Shown: in pieces, positions 11,476 to 21,244 of the stretch
Layout of the letters: each line of letters opens with the position of its first letter
How positions within the stretch are numbered: position 1 is the first letter of the stretch
Assembly (NCBI RefSeq): GCF_010093535.1
Contig: NW_022985162.1
Span: 1,400,387 to 1,464,386 of the forward strand
Reading direction: 5' to 3'
DNA from: Lindgomyces ingoldianus
Lineage: Eukaryota; Ascomycota; Dothideomycetes; Pleosporales; Lindgomycetaceae
DNA length: 64,000 nt
Made by a program: the position numbers and the translations under genes
Notes under the pieces: generated by a model
Seen by the model: the letters and a program-made list of their open reading frames with translations, nothing else
What the model was told of the DNA's origin: nothing
Database searches by the model: none

Positions 11476-13199
11476 TAGTAAAAAAAAAAGTTAAAAAAAA
11501 AAAATAAGCATTTAAAATAGTAAAGAAGTAAAAAAAAGTAAAGACATTAAAATGCTTTAAATATAATAGGTTAAAGCTTTATTTCTTTAAGCTTTTAGCT
11601 TTAGATTAATCTTGTCTTATTTATAAAGTTAAAAGATCTTTCTAGCCTTATCTTAGTAGCTAGGGATGTCTGTAATGTTAAATTCTAGAAGGATGTTCTT
11701 TGCGCGTGTCTTACACAGATTCTTTATAAAAGAAGGATAATAAGCGCTAATAATAGTAGCTTATTACTATGTAATAAGTAAGTCTATACCTTAAAGCAAC
11801 TAATATTTAATTATAAGAATACTTTTTTAATTACCTAGACTAGTTTTAGTAAGAGCATAATCTTCTATGCTTATTTAGTGTTAACTGCTAAAATTACTAT
11901 TTAGATTATTTTACTAAATAAGCTTAAAAATAAGCAGCTAGACAACATATAATAACTAAAAAGATCTAAGCTATGCATTATTAATGTGTAAAGTAGAGCT
12001 AGTTAGCAGGGACTGTTTACTTAAATTATTAATAAAAAATTTACTTATCTACTTATAAAGCTAAAGTAGGCTTCTAGTAGAGCTTTCTAGGACATTTTAA
12101 AGAATTTAAAGTTGCAGTCTTAGATTAAATTAGTAGCTATTAATAAATATTATCTTATATTAGACTAAAAAAAGTTTTAACTTACATTTATAATGCTAAG
12201 TTAACTATAAGTTATACTTTAAAAGAATATTATCTAGTTTGCCTATTCTACTACATTAGACAGTACTGCAGAGGATGCAGTCTTACGCTACGCTAGTTTC
12301 TGTCTGCTAGGCTGCTGTATGTACTAGACTAAGGTTATCTACATGTTAGTTAATTACTTTAATGTTACTATTTTAGTAGTTTTTTTACTATAAGGTAAAG
12401 TTAACTTATAAAATAGTTTTTATTTTCTTTTAAAAGAAAGTGTCTTAAGTAAGTGTGCTAATTTTAAAAAGATCTCTAAAATAGTTATATTTATTAATAG
12501 GCGTATATTTATTTAGTTAGCTGTAGTGTAGTTTTACTTAATGCTTTTTTATTTAATAAAAGGACTAGAACCTTATAATTAGTATATAACTAATATTAAT
12601 AATAGTCTACAGTGTGTGTATAATATAGTAGAGATGTTTACTATAAATGTGTAAAAATATAACTAAAATAAGTGTTATTCTAAGTTTAAAAAGCTAATAT
12701 TTTATATCTAAATTATAGTAGCTACTACCTTGCTAAGCATAGGTGTTAATATCTTTAATGTTAACTATGTTATATGCTAGAAGTTTTTAATTATAAAGAG
12801 CTTCTTAGATCTCTAGCAGTGTACTAGGCGCAGTAGACGCGCACTTAGTTAATTAAGTACTATGTATATATTTCTACTATATTAGTTGTTTAACTCTAAG
12901 AGTTTATATAAACTAAGCGTTTTACTACTTTACTTTAAATAAGATAGACAGCTTTTAAGAAGAAAAACAGCGCAGAATTAGTTACTAGTTAATAAAGTAA
13001 AAGTATATAGTTAATTAGCTTAAAGCTTTACACTAAGTAATACTAGCAACATAAATAGTGTCTACTTATAAAAGTCTAGCTAAGAAACTGCTAAGTTAGA
13101 CTAGCCTTCTGCTAGATATTAGACAAAGTCTAATATGCAGGCCTAGGCAAACATAGGTAATTGCTAGATTAATATAGCTAATAGTTTATATTACTATAA

Positions 13200-13905
13200 A
13201 AGTATTCTGTCTTAACTAGAGAAGTATAATGTCCTTTTAAAAGATAGATCTATTATTGTACTAGGTTTTTACTATTTAAAGTGTAATATTGCACTTTTTC
13301 TGCTAGCTACACTACTGCTAGAGCCCTTAAGTGTAGTTTCTACTTTAAAAATAAGTATACTTCTTACTTTTATACTTATTACCTTTAATAAGTAGGCTAG
13401 AATCTAAGTAAAGAGACACTATAGTAACTTTATATGTTAAGCACCTCTGCCTTTATCTATGTATATAAAAATGTGCTTGTAATAGAAGCTATTGCAATAC
13501 TATAAAATTAAGTATACTATTAAGGTAGATCTTATAGTTAATAAGATATATAAGCATGTTTTATTTATATTTAGTTAAAAACATTTTAAGACTAATGCTA
13601 AAGCACTTTATAATATACTTTTAAGCATAGTAGTGTTTATAAACATATGTTTAGTTTATTATAAAAAAAAGCTATAACACTAGTGTGTAGAGTAAGATAA
13701 ATCTAGTTAAGTTTATGCTTTATTATCTATAGAGAATTTAAGCGTAGATTGCGTTACTTAAATCTGTTAACAGGATAACGCTCTTGCTAAGAAGGTAGCA
13801 CTGCAACGTACACTGCAGGCCGCATCTGCATCCTCTAGTGGCCGCGTTGTCCTCTAGCTAGTTGTATTAGACAATACCTATACAACTGTAAGTGCCTTTA
13901 CCTTA
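13200..13905 (+). pseudogene. possible coding relic, DDE-transposase-like (weak)
   Basis: One plus-strand frame stays readable if TAG/TAA are treated as mutated Gln/Trp. Near 13240-13345 it reads RSIIVLGFYYLKCNIALFLL followed by an EPLSVVSTLK segment, reminiscent of the DGHGSH...LPPHTSHLLQPLDVGVF region of pogo/Fot1 DDE transposases, with missing residues. About 150 codons on, DNALAKKVALQRTLQ resembles the coiled tail of such proteins. The match is poor and not all differences are RIP-type, so this is a lead only. Confidence 0.25.
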
Positions 13906-14935
13906 ACTATACTAGAGATACTACCTCTAAATAACATGTTATGTAGCATTATTTATGTAATTATATTAAGCCCTACTTAGAAAGTTACATATTTATAGAG
14001 TTTTATAGATAACTTTTTTTAGCGTGTAGTCTAGGTTCTCTAGGATGTTTAAAAGCAGGCTAATAGTAGGCTAGTAACGCTAACTGCTAGCACTAGTTAA
14101 TCTAGTTAGCTAGAGCCCCTAAAAGATAGAAGTTTACTAGTAATAGTACGCAATAATGCAAGTTACAGTAGGCAGAACAAGCTATATATACATAAGGCAG
14201 CTACAAACACTACACTATTACAACCCTAGGCAGCATTAGTAGATGTAGATAGAAATACATTATATTACTAAAAAAAAGTTCTTAGTTTCTTACTAGTATT
14301 TTAGAGTAAAAAGGTGTAATATATAACTAATAAAAAAAAAAGCTGTTTAATGTGTTATAAATTATATTATTAGCTTAAGCATTTTTTTAAAAGCTTTAAT
14401 TCTTTACTTTATGCCTTAGTTAGCCTAAAAGTTTATAAAAGTTTTAAAGCACTTAAAATATCTAAAATGTTTAAAGTAAAATTATAGTTTATAGTAATCT
14501 AATTAGTAAAAATTAGCTAAAGTTTTAAAGTATTTTATAATTTAAAAAAGTACTATATATTATAAAGTTTTTATTAGTCTAAAAGTTTACAGAAGTTTTA
14601 GAAGTTAGTAAAAGTAAAAATGTAGTAAAGTTACTATAGTAAAAGTATAACATATATAACCTGCTAGTAACTAATAAATAGTAATATAAATAACACTACA
14701 TTATAAGTTTAACTTTAACTATAATATTAACATGCCTTACTTTTAGTCTTTTTTAGGAGCTCTAGGTTTTATAACTTAAAATAAACATTAAGCTATAGCA
14801 GCAGCTGCTACTTTAGGCTATAAAGTAACCTATAGTAGGCGCATTTTCTGCTTTTTATAAGCTATTAGTTACTGTTGCTATCTTTATAGCAGTTGTAGTT
14901 AAGGGTATAGGTTGCTAACATTAGTATAGCTGCTA

Positions 14936-15023
14936 TTGCTATTGCCCTTGCCTTTGCCCTTGCCCTTGCCTTTGCCTCCCTCCTACCCCTCTTGTCCGCC
15001 TCTGCCTCTCTCCTCCTCCTCCT

Positions 15024-15059
<36 letters not shown>

Positions 15060-15240
15060 TTACTACTACTACTTTTTTCTTTTTTTTCTTCTTCTTCTTT
15101 TCTTTTTTTTCTGCTGCCTCTTAATAATAATAATAATAATAATAAGGAGGTCTAGTAGCTGTTTAGGGATAACCCTCCCTCTTTAGCTGCTCCTCTCCTC
15201 CCTCCTCCTCCCCCTGCTGTGGTGGTGCCTGCGCCTGTGC
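14936..15240. repeat. low-complexity block inside the element: CCTTGC-type, CTA and TAA microsatellites
   Basis: CCTTGC/CTTTGC hexamers (about 14944-14985), pyrimidine-rich DNA, a (CTA)n run (about 15033-15073), a CTT/T-rich run, and (TAA)n (about 15121-15146), then CTCCTC-rich DNA. It is much richer in C/G than its surroundings yet still lacks TCA/TGA. On the minus strand it would encode Lys/Arg/Gly/Ser low complexity, possibly a disordered protein segment. Confidence 0.7.
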
Positions 15241-15755
15241 CTAGCTTGTAAGGATACTACACCTAGAGTTAACAGGTAAACCTTGTTTACTAGCTGTAAG
15301 CTTAGGCTAACTAGCCTACTAGTAAATGTTATGTTTACTAAAAAAATAGTAAGTAGTAGTTTACTCTAGAAGCTATAAGGTCTACTCTGTAAAAAAAGGT
15401 AAACGCAGTTTATAGTTATATAGGCTAAATTATAGAAATAAAGTTAGGTAAGTAGTTACTAAGTAATTAGCAGTACACTTACTATTAAAAAAAGGGTTAA
15501 AAGTGCTAGTATTATTTTAATAACGCTAGGTTATAAGTTAAGCATGCTAGATTAACTTACACTTGTTATTATACTAACTTTTATAAAAGTAGTTACATGT
15601 TCTTAACCTGCTATAGGAAGGACCTGCAGGCAAAACTGCCTTCTAGACCTAGAAGGATAAAGTATTATCCCTTAGCACTAAAAAGGCCACCCCCTTCTCT
15701 ACCTTCTAAAGGTGCTAGCAGCATTGCTGTGTAATAAGTATTAGGTGTTAACAAA

Positions 15756-16590
15756 TAATAACCTTTATATATGTCTTTACTATAGTAGCTTTAAACTGTC
15801 TTTAGAGTAGCTCTAAGTACTATATAAAAAAGGACACTAAAGTGTTAAAGTTAAGTTAACTTAGTAAAGTGTCTTTTACTATTTAAGTTTTAACTTTATG
15901 CTAGCTTTAGCTAGTGTCTTAAAAAAATCTAAGTAACAGGGCTTAGTAAAATAATATTAATATATAATAACTTTTATGTATACTTTTATTACAGTAGCTT
16001 TAAACTATCTCTAGAGTAGCTTTAAGTACTATATAGAAAAAAACACTAGAGTGTTAGAGTTAAGTTAACTTAGTAAAGTGTCTTTTACTATTTAAATTTT
16101 AACTTTATGCTAGCTTTAGCTAGTATCTTAAAAAGATCTAAGTAACAGAGCTTAGTAAAGTAATGTTAATATATAATAACCTTTATGTACACTTTTATTA
16201 TAGTAGCTTTAAACTATCTCTAGAGTAGCTTTAAGTACTATATAAAAAAAAACACTAAAGTGTTAGAGTTAAGTTAACTTAGTAAAGTGTTTCTTACTAT
16301 TTAGGTTTTAACTTTATGCTAGCTTTAGCTAGTGTCTTAGAAGGATCTAGGTAATAAGGCTTAGTAAGACAACATTAATATATAATAACTTTTATATATA
16401 CCTTTATTACAGCAGCTTTAAACTGTCTCTAGAGTAGCTTTAAGTACTATATAAAAAAGAACACTAAAGTGTTAGGGTTAAGTTAACTTAGTAAAGTGTT
16501 TTTTACTATTTAAGCTTTAACTTTATGCTAGCTTTAGCTAGTGTCTTAAAAGGGCTTTAAAGTAGGGCTTATTAAGACAGCTTATATCTT
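15756..16590. repeat. four-copy tandem repeat, period 209 bp
   Basis: Units begin with TAATAAC at 15756, 15965, 16174 and 16383, exactly 209 bp apart. Each contains GTAGCTTTAAACT, AAGTTAACTTAGTAAAGTGT and ATGCTAGCTTTAGCTAGT. The fourth unit diverges after about 16550. Copies differ mainly by transitions. Confidence 0.9.
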
Positions 16591-17144
16591 TAGTAGCTTA
16601 AAAATAGTTAGTTTAAGCCTTAGTTTTTTTAAAGTTTAGAGTTTAGACTATACTACTTTAACTACTAGTGTTTAACTAATACTTATATAGCTTCTAGCTT
16701 AACTTTTACTTATACTAAAATAGTGTTTAACTTTTGTATATATAGTAAATATAGCTTTTACTACAGCAACAGTAATAGGTATTCTAACAGGTATAATAGT
16801 AAAAGTAGTAAACATAGCGCCTATAATATTTACTATTACTACTTTACTATTAGATAAGAGGTAGAGTAGCTTGTGCGCTAGTATATCTAATTAGTAATAA
16901 TTTTTTAAGACTTATAGATAAGCTTAAAATAGATAAATATTACATACACTAGTGTACTTATTTTATAATAATAACTTTAGCGCCTATAATATCTTTATTA
17001 TAAACACTGCTTTATACTACAGTAACACTATATACTTTACACTTATGCTAGGCAGAAACTTTTATGCTAACACTACCTTATATTTAGGCAGTTATACATG
17101 TAATATATATAATAACTTTAACTTATAAGCTACCTAGTTAATAG

Positions 17145-17655
17145 AAACAGTTTAATAAATATAGTTTAATAAACATAGTCTAATAAACATAGTTTAATAG
17201 ACATAGCTTTATAAAAATGCTAGAATAAAAACACTTTAATAGACACACTTTAATAAACACGCTTTAATAAACATAGTTTAATAAACACACTTTAATAAAC
17301 ATAATTTAATAAACATAGTTTAATAAACATAGCTTTATAAAAATACTAGAATAGAAACACTTTAATAGACATAGTCTAATAGACGCAGTTTAATAGACAT
17401 AGCTTTATAGAAATGCTAGAATAGAAACGCTTTAATAGACACACTTTAATAGACACAGTCTAATAAACACAGTTTAATAGACACAGCTTTATAAAAATGC
17501 TAGAATAGAAACGCTTTAATAGACATACTTTAATAGACATAGTTTAATAAACACGCTTTAATAGACATAGTTTAATAGACGCAGTTTAATAAATACAGCT
17601 TTATAAAAATACTAGAATTAAAACACTTTAATAAAAACGCTTTAATAAAAGCATT
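17145..17655. repeat. 14-bp minisatellite with 28-bp higher-order interruptions
   Basis: About 30 copies of TTTAATAAACATAG variants. A 28-bp variant (CTTTATAAAAATGCTAGAAT plus AGAAACGC) recurs every several units, giving a nested structure. Confidence 0.85.
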
Positions 17656-17714
17656 TTAAGGAATGCCTATAAATAGGCTTTTTTAATGTTGTATATAACT
17701 TTATAATTCTACTG

Positions 17715-17890
17715 TCTATAAACTCCTGTAAACTTGTATAAACTTCTACAGACTCCTAGAAACTTCTGTAGACTTCTAGAAACTTCTGTAGACTCCTAGA
17801 AACTTCTGTAGACTCCTAGAAACTTCTATAGACTCCTAGAAACTTCTATAGACTCTAGGAAACTTCTATAGACTCCTAAAAACTTTTAAT
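17715..17890. repeat. 20-bp tandem repeat (AAACTTCTGTAGACTCCTAG)
   Basis: Around eight units of the 20-bp motif with C/T variation, related to the AACTTCTAG family at the termini of the element. Confidence 0.85.
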
Positions 17891-19154
17891 GTAATTATAA
17901 AAGGCTATTAATTATTAAAACTTCTGTTAGCTTCTAATCTAATTAGTAGCACTACTAGTAATTGCTAGGTCTATAATTATATTAAACTTATCTCTAACTG
18001 CGCATGTGTACTTAGTAATATTAGTAAACTTAGAATTATCTGTAGTGTTAGGTTAGGCAGTTAGATATAGAAGGTCTATAGAGCCTTAAAGCTGCACATG
18101 TGCGCAGTTAAATTTATTAACCTTTACCTTAAGCATATTTATTCTAGCAGTGTATATATTAAATAAGTTAAAGAACTTATAGCTTACTAAATTATTTAAG
18201 TTTTAAAGCGCTGCTAATTTATCTATAATAAGTGTTTAAGCTAAAAGGAACATGTTTTAAATAGTAATAGTAAAAGTATAACTACTAAGCATATTTTTAC
18301 TAAAGACCCTTTTTAACACTATCTGCACTTTCTTTACCTAAACATTACAGAGGCAAGTCTAGTTAAACACTTAATTAATATTATATATAGAGTTTTTATA
18401 GTTTCTTAAATTAATTTTATAGCTATAGTTAAAATGCTTTAGGCCTAGATTAATTAGCTTAAACATGTTTTCCTGTCTATACTAGTTTATAAGACTAGAT
18501 GTAAGGATAGCATGCTGTAACTCTATAGTGTTAGCTAGCAAGAGAAGCTAGCAATACTAAAGCATCTTCTAGCTATAATTTATCTGCCTAGCGCTAAAGA
18601 AAATAATAATAAGAGGATTTATAAGGTGTTATAACATGCTAATATTGCTGTACCTAATAGCATAGTGTACTGCAAGGAAGAGCTTAATCTCCTAAAGCAT
18701 GCAACACATAGTACAGAACTTAACATCATCTACACTAGCGCTAGAACTCTACACCTAACGCCTAAAAGTAATAGTGCGTATGTTTTTAACTAACTATAAG
18801 AAATTATTTACTAAAAGATTTTTAATAGTGTTCTTTACATAACTAAAGTGCTTTAAAGAGAACTTATTAGTTATGTGTTCTAAAAAAAAGCGTTAGCGTT
18901 GCATAGCAGCATAGAATAGTGCAGTAACATAGAATGTAAACCTCTAAATAACTAATAGTTCTAGTAAATAGTATTTACTATTGTCCTATATAAGCTATGT
19001 TTAACACTACATAACAACATCTAACTTAATAGTATAGTGTGCAACCTTGTCTACTATAACTAGGCCTTAATGCGTTTAGCTAATAGTTAATAGAAGGTTT
19101 ATCTACATATAAAACTATGTAAGAACACTAAGTAACTACTACTTTTTGTTATAT

Positions 19155-20625
19155 AGTTAAGTTGCTTAAACCTATTTACTTTATATTAAGTAGATATTAC
19201 ACACTGTAAGCTAATTACTATAGCATAACTAAAAGTAATTATTAAAATTATTACTAAAAATATTAGCAAAGTTGTTAGGCATATTTAAACTTAATTAATC
19301 TAGCTAAATAGTATTATAAACTTTATAAGTTTTACTAATAGACCCTTTTTTATTAAATATAGCACTTAACTAATAATACTTAGTTTTAACTAAGGGTAAG
19401 TAGTCTAAAATAAAGAATACTAAGTATTTAAAGGATGCTTTGCTGCTAAAGACATATAATACAGCTTTTAGGTAAAGACACTTAATTAAATTAGTAATAA
19501 AACTTTAGAATATGTTATTATTAATACTATCTAGCTTATCTAATTTAGGGCTAAGTATAATGTCCTTAAAATCTAGAGGAACTACTAGGTTATGCATAGA
19601 CTAAGTAAGACCTAACTTAGGTAGCTTAAAAGCTAAAATAGCTACAGCGTTTATTATGCTTTGCATAGTAGCTATATAGCCTGCCTTCTTATAGCGCGTG
19701 CAATCTATAAAGTTAATGTTATTATATGTAAGTACTAGCTTTAGGTTCTTTATAAAAACTTATAATTTATTCTTTCTAGCACTATTAGTTTTTATTAGCC
19801 TAAAAGTTTATAAGTAATTTTAGAAGTTTTAGAAGTTCTAAAAGTTTTAAAAGTTTTAGAAGTATTAAAAGTATTAAAAGTATTAAAAGTATTAGAAGTA
19901 TTAAAAGTACTAAATAGCATATATACTTAAGCTTTTTTTATAACTTTATTTATTAGCTTATTAGTGTAATAATATAAATAATATAACTTAAGTCTACTTA
20001 AGACCTTAATTACACAACGCTTTATTTTAAACTTAATAAAATAAGCATCTAGTATAAATGCTAAAGTGTTTAATCTTTTTTTAGCTTAAAAGAAGTATAT
20101 AATACTAGTAATAGTAAACACACGCTTTTTAATTACATTAGACTTATTAGCACTCTAGTAGCTTACATATTCCTAGTGTAAATTATGTAATATGCTTATA
20201 ATAAAGTTATACTAAGTTAGCGCTTAATTTTAAATAGTTTAACTAGCATTATTAAAGTTAAGTGTTAATATATTTATATTAAAATTAAAATTTTTAAAGT
20301 ATATCTTTTATACTAGCTAATCTAGCTTTAAAGTGTAATAATTTATTACATTTTTTATATAAAAAACTTTTATTTTAAAGAGTAAGTCTATTAAAGTCTT
20401 TAGTACACACTGCCTGTTACACGCCTTATAATACTAGTAATGCTAAAGAAGTGTATTATTCTTCTTATTGTCTACCTATTTTAGCATAAAGTCTTAAAAG
20501 CTCTATTAGACAGTCTACAACGCGTCTACTATGTACTGCAACTTCTCACGCCGCGACATAGGACTATAACGCCGCGTGGAGGCGCTAGAGATCCTGCCTG
20601 CCTAGGTAAGGTTACTAAAGGCACC
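19155..20625 (-). pseudogene. DUF6589-like gene relic inside the element
   Basis: A minus-strand frame is continuously readable if TAA/TAG are taken as RIP-mutated Gln/Trp. It starts around GRISSASTRRYSPMSRREKL, passes FTITSIIYFF, KKRLNTLAFILDAYFIKFK and KVLSRLKLYYLYYYTNKLI. After a repeat-filled interruption at 19800-19915 it continues YNNINFIDCTRYKKAGYIAT, MQSIINAVAILAFKLPKLGL, SMHNLVVPLDFKDIILSP, KTKYY-LSAIFNKKGSISKTY and a segment where DUF6589 proteins have a GDQLTV-like motif (here LTVCNIY). The order of motifs resembles fungal DUF6589 proteins as I remember them; biochemical function is unknown. More than ten in-frame stops make it non-functional. Confidence 0.6.
19800..19915. repeat. 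AGAAGTTTT/AAAGTATT tandem repeat
   Basis: Nine- to ten-bp units, inverted relative to the 11365 array. It interrupts the DUF6589-like relic and may be an expanded intron or a later insertion. Confidence 0.7.
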
Positions 20626-21051
20626 TACATTATTATTATAGTCTATAAGTTAATCTAGCATAAACATATTCTTATTTTATTTAATTAAAGGGTTACTTAT
20701 TAGCTAAAAGAGCCTAGAAGGTAGGCTTAATAATAAAAAGGAGTTACTAAATAAAGCTATAGTTAGCGCGTCTGCTAGTGCGTCTGCTAGCGCGTTAGAT
20801 AGAGTGCTAGCATTGTCTATATTTAATGTATATTATAGAGCAGAACAAGCGCTTTATAGTAATAATAATTTTAAAAATTTTAACACAGTATTAGGGGGTA
20901 AAGTATGCTGTTAAAGATAGCAACGCTAATAGCTAATAAATAAATTAAAATATATATAAATAACTACTATTTTTCTTTAGACCTTTAGAATAGAATTACC
21001 TTTTTTTTATTTAGTGTGTTTTAATTAGTTTAGAAGTTTTTAGAAGTTCTT

Positions 21052-21145
21052 AGAAGTTTTAATTAGCTTAGAAGTTTTAGAAGTTCTGTCTATTCCTAAA
21101 TAAGTTAAGGGCGATTCTGGGTCGAGGGTCTGACTCGTGAGATAA
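21052..21145 (-). repeat. terminal inverted repeat, right
   Basis: Reverse complement of the left terminus: inner block 21052-21086 and perfect outer 16 bp at 21130-21145. The outer ~59 bp still contain TGA, TCG and CGA, so they escaped RIP. Confidence 0.85.
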
Positions 21146-21153
21146 CAAGGTTC
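21146..21153. repeat. target-site duplication, right copy (CAAGGTTC)
   Basis: Identical to 10769-10776. It is 91 bp from the start codon of the RED-like gene. Confidence 0.9.
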
Positions 21154-21244
21154 ATGCATGCCACTAATCAGAGACGCCACAGTAATATCGCGGCCAACCG
21201 CCTCATCTCATCTGTGAAATGTTCCTCCAGCCCGCTGTGTCGAC

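Larger units (their letters stand above)
10777..21145. mobile_element. 10.37 kb RIP-degraded DNA transposon with TIRs and 8-bp TSD
   Basis: The ends are perfect inverted copies: TTATCTCACGAGTCAG at 10777-10792 and its reverse complement at 21130-21145, flanked by CAAGGTTC on both sides. A second inverted block (AACTTCTAAAACTTCTAAGC...) lies about 60 bp in. Between roughly 10818 and 21086 the DNA is extremely AT-rich, stop-dense in all frames and nearly free of TCA/TGA, as expected of RIP. An 8-bp duplication fits hAT, KDZ (Kyakuja/Dileera/Zisupton) and some Mutator-like elements; the TIR tip is not a classic hAT tip. Coding relics include a DUF6589-like gene (minus, right third) and a doubtful DDE-like trace. 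No intact ORF remains, so the copy is dead. Nested insertions are possible. Confidence 0.88.

Noticed and set aside
12600..14100. Reading the left half of the element as a clear pogo/Fot1 transposase
   Set aside because: Only two short stretches resemble it, several differences are not C:G to T:A changes, and an 8-bp TSD does not fit pogo. It is kept as a low-confidence relic.
14936..15186. Plus-strand ORFs MLLPLPLPLPLPLPPSYPSC... and MSASASLLLLLYYYY...
   Set aside because: Pure translation of microsatellites in RIPed DNA.
10777..21145. Starship-type giant element or centromere/rDNA spacer
   Set aside because: It has inverted termini and an 8-bp TSD, no tyrosine-recombinase captain relic was seen, and it is short and sharply bounded.
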